NCBI GenBank assembly: GCA_964598695.1
Contig: CAZRDB010000030.1
Coordinates: 1 to 35,159, forward strand
Length of the DNA: 35,159 bases
Reading direction: 5' to 3'
From: CAZRDB01 sp964598695
Lineage (GTDB): Bacteria > Armatimonadota > Zipacnadia > UBA1398
The translations under genes and the position numbers were made by a program. Below the pieces are notes generated by a model that saw nothing but the letters and a program-made list of their open reading frames with translations, was not told the origin of the DNA and did no database searches. Below are positions 1 to 8,087 of the stretch, one piece after another; positions within the stretch are counted from its first letter, which is position 1, and each line of letters starts with the position of its first letter.

Positions 1-580
1 GGCCGGCGGCCTGGCCGGCCTCCATCGACTCCCACCGGCCCGCGAAGCCGGTGATCAGCACCTCGATGCCGTGGTCGTGCAGCCAGTACAGCTCCGGGCT
101 CTCGACGGTGTCGCCCGTGTGGTAGATCCGCCGGCGACTCGCGGTCAGCACGTAGCCGACGCTGTCCTCGGTGTGCTCGGCGTGGACGGCCTCGACCCGG
201 ATATCGTGGATCTGCGCGCAGCTCCCGCGCTCGATCACCGTCAGCTTGTCCGGCGGGGCACCCGCGGCGCGCAGGACGCGGAGGGCCGAGGGAGGGCCCC
301 AGAAGCGCACGGCGCGGCTGCGGAGCAGCGCCAGGCAGGTGTCGGGGTCGGTGTGGTCGCTGTGGTCGTGGGTCAGCAGGACATGGCTGACCTCGAGGTC
401 CTCGGGCCGGCAGGGGATCGGCGTCACGCGCGTGAGCGGCACGCTGTCCGAGAGGTAGGGGTCGATCGCGATGCGGGTGCCCTGATCGGAGACGATCACG
501 AAGCCGCTCTGCCCCAGGTAGTGCAGGGCCACATGGCCGCGCGGTGGTGTTCGGAAGAGCGGCTCACGCACTGAGACCAT
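1..580 (-). CDS. MBL-fold metal-dependent hydrolase (UlaG-like), 3' end outside window
   Basis: Reading the minus strand from the ATG at 580 gives 193 residues open to the window edge. The metallo-beta-lactamase signature THDHSDH is at residues 70-76 (H71, H73, D75, H76 as metal ligands). A further ligand region VHAEHTED lies at 131-138 and YHTGDT at 153-158. The early G-Q-S-G-F stretch and the IDPYL strand at 39-43 are typical of the UlaG/YtnP-like branch (cytoplasmic, no signal peptide), whose founder is L-ascorbate-6-phosphate lactonase. The substrate here cannot be told. The start lies 2 nt after the lipoprotein stop, so it is probably the last gene seen of the same transcript. The C-terminal third is missing because of the window boundary, not a mutation. 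Confidence 0.88.
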   Translation of the reverse strand, partial: MVSVREPLFRTPPRGHVALHYLGQSGFVIVSDQGTRIAIDPYLSDSVPLTRVTPIPCRPEDLEVSHVLLTHDHSDHTDPDTCLALLRSRAVRFWGPPSALRVLRAAGAPPDKLTVIERGSCAQIHDIRVEAVHAEHTEDSVGYVLTASRRRIYHTGDTVESPELYWLHDHGIEVLITGFAGRWESMEAGQAAG

Positions 581-582
581 CC

Positions 583-1140
583 CTACTTGCGGTGTGCAGG
601 TTCCACTGCGGGGTTCCCCGTTCCCGGCGCAGCTCCTGTCACCGAGTACGCGACCCCTGCCACGTCCTCGCCGTTGACGGCCAGGTAGAACTTGTAGCGG
701 CCCTCCGGCCAGCCCGCGGTCGGCTTCGAGAGCGAGAAGCGCGCCTCGACCTCGGCGCCGACCAACTCCACACGAGTATCGCCCAGGTGCGTGTCGCTGT
801 CGAGATGGACCCAACGGCCCTCCACCCGGCCCGGCGGGCCCACATTCCGCAGCCGCCCGACCGCGTACAGCACGGGTGTATCGCCGGGGAAGCTCGTCGC
901 GACAGCCCGGAGCGCCCGGCCGCGGAAGTCGTACGCGCCGCCCACCTCCAGCGAGACGACGCTCATCGCCGGCCCGCTCTCCACGCTCTCGACGCGCTCC
1001 GGGGCCTGCAGACCCGACTCGGCCGGGACCGCGACCGGCCCCGGCGGGGGGGCGGCTACCGGGCCCGTGCCACGGGGGCAGCCCGCGAGAAACGCGAGCG
1101 CGGCCCCGCACACCAGGCCCGGTAGCCGCCGGCCTGTCAC
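583..1140 (-). CDS. Small secreted lipoprotein of unknown function
   Basis: A GTG start at 1140 gives 185 residues. It begins with a short basic N-terminus, a hydrophobic stretch and a lipobox F-L-A-G-C with Cys21 as the predicted lipidation site. A Pro/Ala-rich linker follows (residues about 22-45), then a beta-rich domain with a W-P-E-G-R-Y-K-F run near the C-terminus. Starting further upstream would read through the end of the GH172 gene in another frame, so GTG 1140 is preferred. Its GTG overlaps the TGA of the upstream gene (GTGA), which implies translational coupling. I do not recognise the domain. Position and coupling suggest an envelope-anchored partner of the GH172 enzyme, which is inference. 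Confidence 0.82.
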   Translation of the reverse strand: MTGRRLPGLVCGAALAFLAGCPRGTGPVAAPPPGPVAVPAESGLQAPERVESVESGPAMSVVSLEVGGAYDFRGRALRAVATSFPGDTPVLYAVGRLRNVGPPGRVEGRWVHLDSDTHLGDTRVELVGAEVEARFSLSKPTAGWPEGRYKFYLAVNGEDVAGVAYSVTGAAPGTGNPAVEPAHRK

Positions 1141-3203
1141 TGCGCGGCTCCCGCGGGCTTCAGGAGGATGTAGTCGAGCCCGAACATGCGTGCCGGCGCT
1201 GCCTTCTCGTTCTGGCCGACACAGGTGATCGTAAGCTTGTACGTGCCCGGCTTGGTCACCCGGACCGTGCCCAGGCTGTCCGTCTTGAACACGACGCCGT
1301 CGTTGTAGCAGTCGAGCGGGCCCCCCACGTCCTCGCCGTTCCAGGCGATCTGGTGGATGCCGTAGTCGACGGCCGTGCAGTGGCCGAGCACCAGTTCGTA
1401 GACGCCCGCTTTCTCGACCGGGACCTGGACCGTCATGACGTCGTTGACCTCGGGCCGCTGCCACCAAGCCTGCGTGCCGCGGCTCATGTTCGCCCACTGG
1501 CCCGTCTGCGGGGTCAGGTCGCCGCCGGTGACCTCGATCTTCAGGTCCTCGCCCTCAAGCGCGCCCTCGACCTCGAACGGCTTCGGCAGGTCGCGGACGA
1601 ACAGGTCGGCGCGCTTGAGCGGGCCGAACATGTCGTCGGCGCCCAGGGCCGCGTACCAGTAGGCGGTGCTGGCGTACTCGCGGTCGTCCATCGCCCACTT
1701 CTCGATGGTCATGTTGTAGCTCTTCTGGAAGGGGATGTCGTCGAAGATGTGCAGGCGCATGACCGAGGTGTAGCCGAAGTTGCCCGGGCCCGTGCAGTTG
1801 GCCTGGGCGTGGTAGGCGTGCTGGAACAGCTCGGGGCTGCACCAGGCGTAGCCGTAGTAGTCCTCGGAGCCGGTGCCGAAGTAGCTCGGGAACGTGTCGC
1901 CGTCGACCCAGATCTTCTCGTCGCCCTCGCCCCACCAGGCCGGGGTGGTGTTCACGATGGCCTGCATGACGCCGACGAAGCGACCGGGGCCCTCACACTC
2001 GAGCAGCGGCCAGTCGACGAAGGTCGGATCGGCCGGCAGCCACTCCTTGTGCCACTTGGCGTGGAACGCCAGCAGCCCCTCGGCCGGCCACTCGACCGGC
2101 TGCACCCAGCCGGTGACGTCGAACGAGAACGGCTTCTCCGAGGCGTTCGCGACCGTGATCGTGGCCGAACGCTCGAAGGGCATGTACCAGTTGCTGTACA
2201 GCCGGCCGTCACGGGTCGCGCCGGTCGCCAGGCTGTCGAACGGGTTGAGGCCGGGGGCCATCGCGAAGAAGTCGCCGAGCGGGCAGGCGACCGACGGCCT
2301 GCGCTCGCCGTCCCAGCGGATGATGAGCATCACCTTGCGCAGCATCTCGCGCAGCTCCGGGCTGCCGCCCACGCTCTTGCCGGTCGCCGACTCCGCAGTG
2401 AAGCGGCCGTCGGGGTTGCGCAGGAGGAACTCCAGGCGGGTCAGGGCCGCCGGACCCTCGAGCGTGAGGGTCCAGCCCGCGCCGGGAGCGACCGTCGCGG
2501 AGGCCGTGCGCGCCGTGGCGTCGGCCGGCGGGGCGAGCTTGTCGCCGGACGCCGCGAGCACCGCGCCGACCGCGTCGACCACGGGCCGGAGCGCCCGGAC
2601 GCGGTCCATCGTGAAGGGCTCGACCGTCGTGCCGGCCGGGTAGGTGCGATAGCCGACGTGGTAGTAGAGGCTCGGCTTGTCGACGGTCACCTTGCAGCTC
2701 TTCTGGTACGGGATCGGGAAGTAGAGGTTCGCGCCCATCGCGCGCCGGCCCGAGAACGGACCGGGGAACTCCTGGACCGCGGCCGTCGTGAGCGCGAGGA
2801 AGTCCTCCTCGAGCGCCGGCTTCGCGTCGCCGTCGATGTAGACGCGGATCGTCCCGCCTCCGTCGGGGTTGGCCGACCACAGACGCACGATCGCGCCCGC
2901 GCCGGTCATCTCCGACATCACGAACTCGGTCCGGTCGCCGTTGCGCTCCGAGCGGATGAACTGGCCGGCGTCGCCGTTGGCCCACCAACCGTCGTTCTCG
3001 GGCGCGGTGCTGGCCCGGTCGTAGCTGGACTGCTGGTCGTTGTCGTAGCCGCCGGTCACCGGCTGGGCCAGACGCTGGAGGTCGACCATCTCGTGCAGCA
3101 GGCCCTCCATCGTCACGTGCTCACCGGCGGCCAGCGCCGGGGCGACGGAGACCGCCGCCACCACGAGGCCCACCGCCAGGGTCATCGCTAATCTGCTCTT
3201 CAC
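1137..3203 (-). CDS. Secreted GH172-family (DUF2961) glycoside hydrolase
   Basis: This 688-residue protein has a signal peptide (MKSRLAMTLAVGLVVAAVSV...ALA) and the DUF2961 core. The family hallmark is W-W-G-E-G-D-E at about 423-429 and F-G-T-G-S-E-D-Y-Y at about 442-450. E426 and E447 are 21 residues apart. That matches the spacing of the two catalytic glutamates I recall for bifidobacterial GH172 difructose-anhydride-forming fructofuranosidase. Characterised members act on alpha-D-fructofuranosides or D-arabinofuranosides, so a furanosidase role is likely but the substrate is not determined. The last ~130 residues form a beta-rich module resembling a carbohydrate-binding domain. An ATG at 3224 is in frame, but it would translate the Shine-Dalgarno GAGGAGGG (3211-3218), which sits 7 nt before GTG 3203, so GTG 3203 is chosen. 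The gene is followed directly by a coupled lipoprotein. Confidence 0.92.
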   Translation of the reverse strand: MKSRLAMTLAVGLVVAAVSVAPALAAGEHVTMEGLLHEMVDLQRLAQPVTGGYDNDQQSSYDRASTAPENDGWWANGDAGQFIRSERNGDRTEFVMSEMTGAGAIVRLWSANPDGGGTIRVYIDGDAKPALEEDFLALTTAAVQEFPGPFSGRRAMGANLYFPIPYQKSCKVTVDKPSLYYHVGYRTYPAGTTVEPFTMDRVRALRPVVDAVGAVLAASGDKLAPPADATARTASATVAPGAGWTLTLEGPAALTRLEFLLRNPDGRFTAESATGKSVGGSPELREMLRKVMLIIRWDGERRPSVACPLGDFFAMAPGLNPFDSLATGATRDGRLYSNWYMPFERSATITVANASEKPFSFDVTGWVQPVEWPAEGLLAFHAKWHKEWLPADPTFVDWPLLECEGPGRFVGVMQAIVNTTPAWWGEGDEKIWVDGDTFPSYFGTGSEDYYGYAWCSPELFQHAYHAQANCTGPGNFGYTSVMRLHIFDDIPFQKSYNMTIEKWAMDDREYASTAYWYAALGADDMFGPLKRADLFVRDLPKPFEVEGALEGEDLKIEVTGGDLTPQTGQWANMSRGTQAWWQRPEVNDVMTVQVPVEKAGVYELVLGHCTAVDYGIHQIAWNGEDVGGPLDCYNDGVVFKTDSLGTVRVTKPGTYKLTITCVGQNEKAAPARMFGLDYILLKPAGAAQ

Positions 3204-3281
3204 CGTGGAACCCTCCTCACGCATGCGCGCGGGCCGTAGGGCCCGCCACTACACCAGACCTCGCGAGTTCGCCTCCGCCGC

Positions 3282-3896
3282 TCAGGAACCTGCCTCGCCG
3301 CCATGCGGGCTCCGACCCCGCCCCGACCGTCTCCGCGAGCGGTACCGCTCGGGCTTGCGGAGGACCGGCGCCGGCGGCGGCGGCTGCGGGACGCGGGCGA
3401 GCGCGTACTCCGGGAAGTACTCGGGCCACGTGAGCGGCGAGGTCACGACCGCACCGCGGACGTACCGCCGGACCCACGGTGTGTGGGTCTCGCACAGCAG
3501 GCCGTACAGCAGCAGGTCCTGCAGCGCCCCCAGCTCGGCCGGGCCCACCCCCTGCGCCTCATCGACCCCCAGCACCAGCACGAACCAGATCGGGAGGTCA
3601 TCCTGCCCCATCAGGTGCAGGTACGAGTAGGTGTCCCGGCACTTCGGAACCAGTTCCTCGCGGACCAGGCTGCGGTAGCGCAGCTTGCGCGCGTAGTGGC
3701 GCGCGTCCTCCGGCCGACCGAGCGAGTCGCAGGGGTCCTTCACCTCGATCAGGAGCATCCGCTCGGCCTCGCGCACGGCGAAGTCCACGAGCTTCATCCC
3801 CTGCGGCGCCTCCTGGTGTACGCCCTGCTGATCGAGCTTGAGCACCGATTCGGCGCCGTCGAAACAGAAGACGAGGTCGCGCTCGGCGAGGGTCAT
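3282..3896 (-). CDS. Small protein with PD-(D/E)XK-like nuclease core, partner of adjacent ATPase
   Basis: This 204-residue protein starts at ATG 3896, only 3 nt after the ATPase stop and preceded by a G-rich ribosome site, so the two are surely co-translated. The N-terminal half shows a plausible restriction-endonuclease-like core: K35-L-V-D38-F, then the hydrophobic strand R-M-L-L-I-E51-V-K53-D. This is the D-(X)n-(E)xK arrangement. A helix with E16 precedes it, and helices with R-P-E-D-A-R-H-Y follow. Residues about 170-204 are a Pro/Arg-rich tail. There is no signal peptide, so it should be cytoplasmic. I do not recognise a named family. Nuclease activity is inferred from the motif only. 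Alternatives are a non-catalytic REase-fold protein or a DUF without nuclease activity. Confidence 0.75.
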   Translation of the reverse strand: MTLAERDLVFCFDGAESVLKLDQQGVHQEAPQGMKLVDFAVREAERMLLIEVKDPCDSLGRPEDARHYARKLRYRSLVREELVPKCRDTYSYLHLMGQDDLPIWFVLVLGVDEAQGVGPAELGALQDLLLYGLLCETHTPWVRRYVRGAVVTSPLTWPEYFPEYALARVPQPPPPAPVLRKPERYRSRRRSGRGRSPHGGEAGS

Positions 3897-3899
3897 GGG

Positions 3900-4808
3900 C
3901 TACTCCCCCCGGAGCGCGCGCCGCACGCTGCGGTCGTACAGCCGCGCGTGGGCCTCGAGCGGCGGGTTGGGCGCGGCCAGCTCGTAGGTCTCGGAGCTGC
4001 GCGCCGGGCCGCCGTTCTCCCCCTGCAGCAGGTGGTAGCGGATCGCGCCGGCATCCTCGGCGATCAGCGACAGCTCCTTGGTCAGCACGTAGCTGTGGGT
4101 CGCCAGCACGACCTGGGCGCCGCTCCCCACGAGGCCGATCAGCAGCTTCGCCAGCACGTGGAGCTGCGCGAGCGCCAAGCCACTCTCCGGAAGATCCCAC
4201 AGGACCAGGCTGCCGGCGCCGAGGCTCCCGTTGCGCAGCAGCAGGTGTAGCAGCGCGAGCCGGCGCGCGCCCTCCCCCAACTCCCCGAGCCCGACCGCGG
4301 CGCCGCGGTCGATCCGAAAGACGGTGCTCGGACCCTCGCCCGCCGTCTCGCCGTCGAGCGCGTCGCGCAGCAGGTCGAGCAGCGGACGCACGGGGACCAG
4401 CCCCTGCCGGGTCAGCGAGGGAGGCTCCAGCGCCCGCGCGAGCGGACCGGACCAGGGGTCGAGGGCGGGCTCGCCCGTGCGGCTCGAGAGCGGCGGCCAC
4501 CAGGGCGGCAGGTAGAGCGGCGGCGGCTCGAGGGGCTCCGGCGACTCCGGCGCCTCGGGGAGGGGGATCGGCCGGTCGCGCCGCCAGACCGTCGCGGCGG
4601 CCTCCGCCGCGGGCGTCGACCCGAGCGTCGCGCCGAGCAGCCCGGCGCGGGCCTCACGGTCGCAGTTGGCGAGGTGCAGCAGCCGCAGACACAGGGTCTT
4701 GCCGGCGCCGCTGTCTCCCAGCAGCACGTTCAGTCCGGGGTGCAGCTCCAGGTCGAGTTGGGGCGCCCGGCCCCAGTGGTCGATCCGGAGACGGGTGATC
4801 GTCCTCAC
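3900..4808 (-). CDS. SMC/OLD-like AAA ATPase
   Basis: This 302-residue protein starts at GTG 4808. Walker A is GDSGAGKT at 31-38, after a typical N-terminal F/L-x-I-D-H-W strand. An ABC-signature-like segment G-E-L-G-E-G-A-R-R-L lies at 175-184. Walker B is S-L-V-L-W-D-L-P-E-S-G-L at 200-211 with E208 as the likely catalytic base, and the H-loop is A-T-H-S (H238). This is the reduced ATPase layout of the AAA_15/AAA_21 (OLD/RecF-like) group, with a Pro-rich insertion at about 79-130 in place of a long coiled coil and no TOPRIM domain. The immediately downstream gene encodes a small nuclease-like protein. Such ATPase plus nuclease pairs are common among phage-defence and DNA-repair systems, but the pairing seen here is not one I can name. 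Confidence 0.85.
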   Translation of the reverse strand: MRTITRLRIDHWGRAPQLDLELHPGLNVLLGDSGAGKTLCLRLLHLANCDREARAGLLGATLGSTPAAEAAATVWRRDRPIPLPEAPESPEPLEPPPLYLPPWWPPLSSRTGEPALDPWSGPLARALEPPSLTRQGLVPVRPLLDLLRDALDGETAGEGPSTVFRIDRGAAVGLGELGEGARRLALLHLLLRNGSLGAGSLVLWDLPESGLALAQLHVLAKLLIGLVGSGAQVVLATHSYVLTKELSLIAEDAGAIRYHLLQGENGGPARSSETYELAAPNPPLEAHARLYDRSVRRALRGE

Positions 4809-4870
4809 CCTTCGTCCGTCCTCTCGTTCGGCGCCTCCCCCCGAGCCGCGGCGGGCTCCGTCCGGCGGTG

Positions 4871-4897
4871 CCGTGCAGTGGGCCTACCATGGCACGG
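4871..4897 (-). terminator. Possible hairpin after the GT4 gene
   Basis: CCGTGC (4871-4876) pairs with GCACGG (4892-4897). An inner TGG/CCA pairing closes the loop, with one mismatch and one wobble in between. It lies in the 121-bp gap between the glycosyltransferase stop and the ATPase start. No T tract follows on the minus strand, so termination is only a weak proposal. Confidence 0.3.
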
Positions 4898-4929
4898 ACG
4901 CGACGCCGTGTCCAGGCGACGGCCCCGGG

Positions 4930-6087
4930 TCAGAGCAGCTCGCGGTAGACGTCGATCGTCTGGCCGGCCAGGAGATCCCAGTTGTAGTGCTCCCGCACCT
5001 CCCGCCCGGCCCGCTCGGCGCACTCGCGCGCGTGGTCCGGCGCGAGCAGCACGTGGAGCACCTGCGAGCCCAGCGAGTCGGGGTTGTCCGGGTAGCACTT
5101 GAAGCCGTTGTCTCCGTGTCGGACGATGCTGCTGAGGCCGCCAACGTCCGAGACCACCAGCGGGGTCCCGGCGGCCATCGCCTCCAGCGCCACGATCCCG
5201 AACGGCTCGTGGAGGCTTGGGAAGACCGCCACATCGGCGATCTGGTACAGCCACGGCAGCTCCTCGTCCGGGATGAAGCCGCGGAAGTAGAACGCGTGCG
5301 CGATCCCCAGCTCCGCCACCCGAGCCATGTGGCCGCCCCGGTCGCCCGAGCCGGCGATCACGAACTTGGTGCGCGGGTGGTAGTGGAGGATCTTGGGCGC
5401 CGCCTCGATCAGGAGCTGGACGCCCTTCTCGCGCACCAGCCGTCCGACGAAGAAGACGATCTTCTCATCGTCGGCCGCGTGGCGTGAACGGTAGTCGGGC
5501 GGGGCGCCGCCCTGGAAGCGCGACGCGTCGACACCGTTGCGGACCACCCGGATCTTGTCCCACGGCACCCCGAAGATCGCGTGGACGTGGTCGCGCATGT
5601 AGTCGGAGCAGCAGATCACGCGCTGGCCCTGGTACGCGAGCCACCACTCGATCGTGTTGATGTACGCCTGCTGCTGCGTGTGGATCCCGTGGTGGCGCCC
5701 CTGCTCCGTCGCGTGGATCGTCGAGACGTAGGGCTTGCCGAGGCCGCGGCGCAGCGTCTCGCCCGCGTAGGCCGCGAGCCAGTCGTGGGCGTGGATCAGA
5801 TCCACCGGACGGTCGCGGTGGACCGCCATCCCGGCGCCCGCCAGCGCGAAGTTGAGATGCATGATCTCGGTCTGGAAGTCGTAGTGCCACACGTCGTCGA
5901 GCTGGGTCCGCACCACGTGCAGCCCCGGGACGGGCTGCTCGTAGCCGGGCGCCCCCCCGAACGACGCGGTGACCACCGTGACCTCAACGCCGCGGGCCAC
6001 AAGCGCGGGAACGAGGTCGCCCACGTGACGGGCCAGCCCCCCGACGATCCGGGGGGGATACTCCCACGTAAGCATGAGCACATGCAT
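4930..6087 (-). CDS. Family GT4 glycosyltransferase, glycogen-synthase-like
   Basis: This 385-residue GT-B enzyme has the N-terminal glycogen-synthase-like W-E-Y-P-P-R-I-V-G-G-L motif (8-18), H-A-H-D-W at about 99-103, donor-site residues in G-R-L-V-R-E-K-G (R216, K221), and the retaining GT4 E-x7-E motif in E-P-F-G-I-V-A-L-E (E294, E302). It is cytoplasmic with no signal or membrane span. Members of this group transfer glucose or similar sugars from nucleotide donors to alpha-glucans or other glycans, and the acceptor here is not known. A TTG at 6102 is in frame. ATG 6087 is preferred because GGCGGAAG (6093-6100) precedes it by 5 nt and the family N-terminus starts at M-H-V-L-M. It is divergent from the ABC transporter. 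Confidence 0.9.
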   Translation of the reverse strand: MHVLMLTWEYPPRIVGGLARHVGDLVPALVARGVEVTVVTASFGGAPGYEQPVPGLHVVRTQLDDVWHYDFQTEIMHLNFALAGAGMAVHRDRPVDLIHAHDWLAAYAGETLRRGLGKPYVSTIHATEQGRHHGIHTQQQAYINTIEWWLAYQGQRVICCSDYMRDHVHAIFGVPWDKIRVVRNGVDASRFQGGAPPDYRSRHAADDEKIVFFVGRLVREKGVQLLIEAAPKILHYHPRTKFVIAGSGDRGGHMARVAELGIAHAFYFRGFIPDEELPWLYQIADVAVFPSLHEPFGIVALEAMAAGTPLVVSDVGGLSSIVRHGDNGFKCYPDNPDSLGSQVLHVLLAPDHARECAERAGREVREHYNWDLLAGQTIDVYRELL

Positions 6088-6108
6088 CGGATCTTCCGCC
6101 AAACCGCC

Positions 6109-6134
6109 GTCCGACGGACCGTTCCACGTCGGAC
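6109..6134. promoter_or_regulatory. Inverted repeat in divergent GT4/ABC intergenic region
   Basis: GTCCGACG (6109-6116) and CGTCGGAC (6127-6134) form a perfect 8-bp inverted repeat with a 10-bp spacer. Half-site centres are 18 bp apart. It sits in the 119-bp region between the divergent glycosyltransferase and ABC transporter, so an operator serving both genes is plausible. No convincing -35/-10 pair is visible here. Confidence 0.4.
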
Positions 6135-6206
6135 CCCGGATCTCCTCGCCGGAAGGCCTCGCGCGCGCGCCACACGAAGCAGCAGGGAGATCGCGAGGAG
6201 GATGCG

Positions 6207-7160
6207 ATGACCCAGACCACCCCGGCCATCCGCGTGGAGGGCCTGCGCAAGGAGTTCCTGCCCGGCCGCCCGAGCCGCGTCGTCGCGCTCGATGGCGTGG
6301 ACCTGGCGGTCGAGCACGGCGAGATCTTCGGCTTCCTCGGCCGCAACGGCGCGGGCAAGACCACCACCGTCAAGATCCTCATCGACATGATCCGGCGGTA
6401 CGAGGGCTCCTGCGAGATCCTGGGCCGCTCGACGCGGGACCCCCAGGCGCGACGGAGCGTCGGCTTCCTGCCCGAATCGGCCGACCTCCACGGCTGGCTC
6501 ACCGCCGAGGAGATCGTCGCCTACCACGGCGAGCTGCAGGGGCTGCCGCGCCGCGTGCTGCGCGAGCGCGCCCGCGCGGCACTGGCGCGCATGGGCCTCG
6601 AGGAGAAGTCGTGGAGCCGGCCGGTCGGAGGCTACTCAAAGGGAATGCAGCAGCGCGTGGGCCTCGCGATCGCGCTCGTGGGCGACCCGGAGGTGCTCTT
6701 CCTCGACGAGCCGACCGCCAACCTCGATCCCATCGGCCGCAAGGACGTGAAGGACCTCCTGCTCGACCTCGAACGGGAGGGCAAGACCGTCTTCCTCAAC
6801 TCGCACCTGCTCTCCGACGTCGAGCTGACCTGCCACCGCGTGGCCATCCTCGAGCAGGGCCGCGTCATCAAGCAGGGCGACGTGCTCGACCTCACCCGCC
6901 TGCAGCCCTACGCGCGCATGCGCACCACCGCGATCCCCGAGAGTCTGCTCGCGGCGTTGCGCGAGCTGTCGGGCGATGTCGCCGTCCTCGACGGTCTGAT
7001 CGTCATGCGGATCCGCACCGAGGACGACCTCGACCCCGTCCCGGCCCTGATCGAGCGGCACGGCGCCCACCTCCGCGAGCTGACCGTGGCGCGCGAGAGC
7101 CTGGAGGAGGTCTTCCTCCGGACCCTGGAGACGGCCGAGGAGGGGACGAGCGAGCGATGA
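6207..7160 (+). CDS. ABC transporter ATP-binding protein (ABC-2 exporter type)
   Basis: This 317-residue ATPase has Walker A GRNGAGKT (45-52), the signature Y-S-K-G-M-Q-Q-R (143-150), Walker B V-L-F-L-D-E-P-T (163-170), a D-loop A-N-L-D and an H-switch N-S-H (H200). The Q-loop position reads F-L-P-E, as in many drug/polymer-export (CcmA/NatA-like) ATPases. The ~80-residue C-terminal extension after the NBD is usual for the group. A strong Shine-Dalgarno GAGGAGG lies just before ATG 6207. Its stop overlaps the permease start, so the two form one exporter. The exported substrate cannot be deduced. Secreted glycan enzymes follow in the same direction. Confidence 0.94.
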   Translation: MTQTTPAIRVEGLRKEFLPGRPSRVVALDGVDLAVEHGEIFGFLGRNGAGKTTTVKILIDMIRRYEGSCEILGRSTRDPQARRSVGFLPESADLHGWLTAEEIVAYHGELQGLPRRVLRERARAALARMGLEEKSWSRPVGGYSKGMQQRVGLAIALVGDPEVLFLDEPTANLDPIGRKDVKDLLLDLEREGKTVFLNSHLLSDVELTCHRVAILEQGRVIKQGDVLDLTRLQPYARMRTTAIPESLLAALRELSGDVAVLDGLIVMRIRTEDDLDPVPALIERHGAHLRELTVARESLEEVFLRTLETAEEGTSER

Positions 7161-8041
7161 GGGCGACCCTGGCGATCGCGCGCAACTGCGCGAAGTGCGG
7201 ACTCCGAAGCAAGGGGATCTGGCTGGTCGTGCTCCTGACGGTGCTCCCGATGGTGCTGCTGTACCTCCTGCTCGCGCTCGTGCCGCAGGAGATGATCGCC
7301 GTCGCGGCCCAGTTCGCCGCCGCGGTCCACGGCGACAGCCTCGAGGAGACCAAGGAGATCTTCACGCAGATGGACCGCGAGCAGTACGGCAAGCTGCTGC
7401 TCGACATGGCGGTCTCCGGCAGCCTCAAGACGATCGGCGCCGTCGCGACCCTGCTCGCGGTGTTCTTCACGACCTTCACCAACGAGGCCGCCCGCAAGTC
7501 GGTCTCGAGCGTGCTCGCCCACCCGGTCCGGCGCACGTCGATCGTCGTGGGCTCGTTCCTCGGCACGCTCGTCGTGGTCATCCCGGCGACCTTCGCGATG
7601 AGCGCCATCGCCTTCCTGCTGTTCCTGGCCCGCTCCGGGCAGGCCAACTGGGGCTTCCTGATGGGGGCGGCCTACATCTGCTCCTCGTTGGTCCCCGTGA
7701 CGGCCTACGCCGTGCTCTTCTCGACGGTTCTCCACCCGGCCGTAGGCTCCCTCACCGCTCTCACCTACGTCTGGGCCGCGAGCAAGACCTATACCGTCAG
7801 TCTGGTGCTCGACCAGATCGAGGGCTTCTTCAAGACCGTGGGCGGGCTCTGGTTCTACGCCGTGCCGCGGCTCGGAGACTTCGGGACCATGGCGATCGAC
7901 TACGCCTCGCGGATCAACGTCGGCGGCGACCAGGCCGCCCCCATTGCGGGGCCGATGACCGTCGCGTTCGCCCTCGCGGCCGCCCACACGGTCCTCGCCC
8001 TCGTGGTGGCCGGCGTGCGCCTCGGCAAGAGGGAGTTCTAG
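7157..8041 (+). CDS. ABC-2 type transporter permease
   Basis: This 294-residue integral membrane protein starts at ATG 7157, which overlaps the ATPase stop (ATGA). Hydrophobic segments are near residues 23-45 (G-I-W-L-V-V-L-L-T-V-L-P), 92-106, 135-157, 166-190, 195-212 and 268-288, giving about six spans. The loop between the first two is long and carries a soluble stretch (E-E-T-K-E-I-F-T-Q-M-D). This fits a half-size ABC-2 permease that would dimerise with two copies of the upstream ATPase in the inner membrane. The longer open frame reading in from further upstream is a shadow of the ATPase gene. Confidence 0.9.
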   Translation: MRATLAIARNCAKCGLRSKGIWLVVLLTVLPMVLLYLLLALVPQEMIAVAAQFAAAVHGDSLEETKEIFTQMDREQYGKLLLDMAVSGSLKTIGAVATLLAVFFTTFTNEAARKSVSSVLAHPVRRTSIVVGSFLGTLVVVIPATFAMSAIAFLLFLARSGQANWGFLMGAAYICSSLVPVTAYAVLFSTVLHPAVGSLTALTYVWAASKTYTVSLVLDQIEGFFKTVGGLWFYAVPRLGDFGTMAIDYASRINVGGDQAAPIAGPMTVAFALAAAHTVLALVVAGVRLGKREF

Positions 8042-8087
8042 CCCCGGCGCCTCTCGCCGCGGGACGCCAGGACGGAGGTCCCTGACG

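Noticed and set aside
876..3191. A plus-strand open frame of about 770 codons
   Set aside because: It is antisense to the GH172 gene, whose catalytic motifs and signal peptide are clear. The antisense product is low-complexity.
3204..3281. Possible small gene or RNA between the GH172 gene and the nuclease-like gene
   Set aside because: The 78-bp spacer holds only the GH172 ribosome site. No hairpin or open frame with support was seen.
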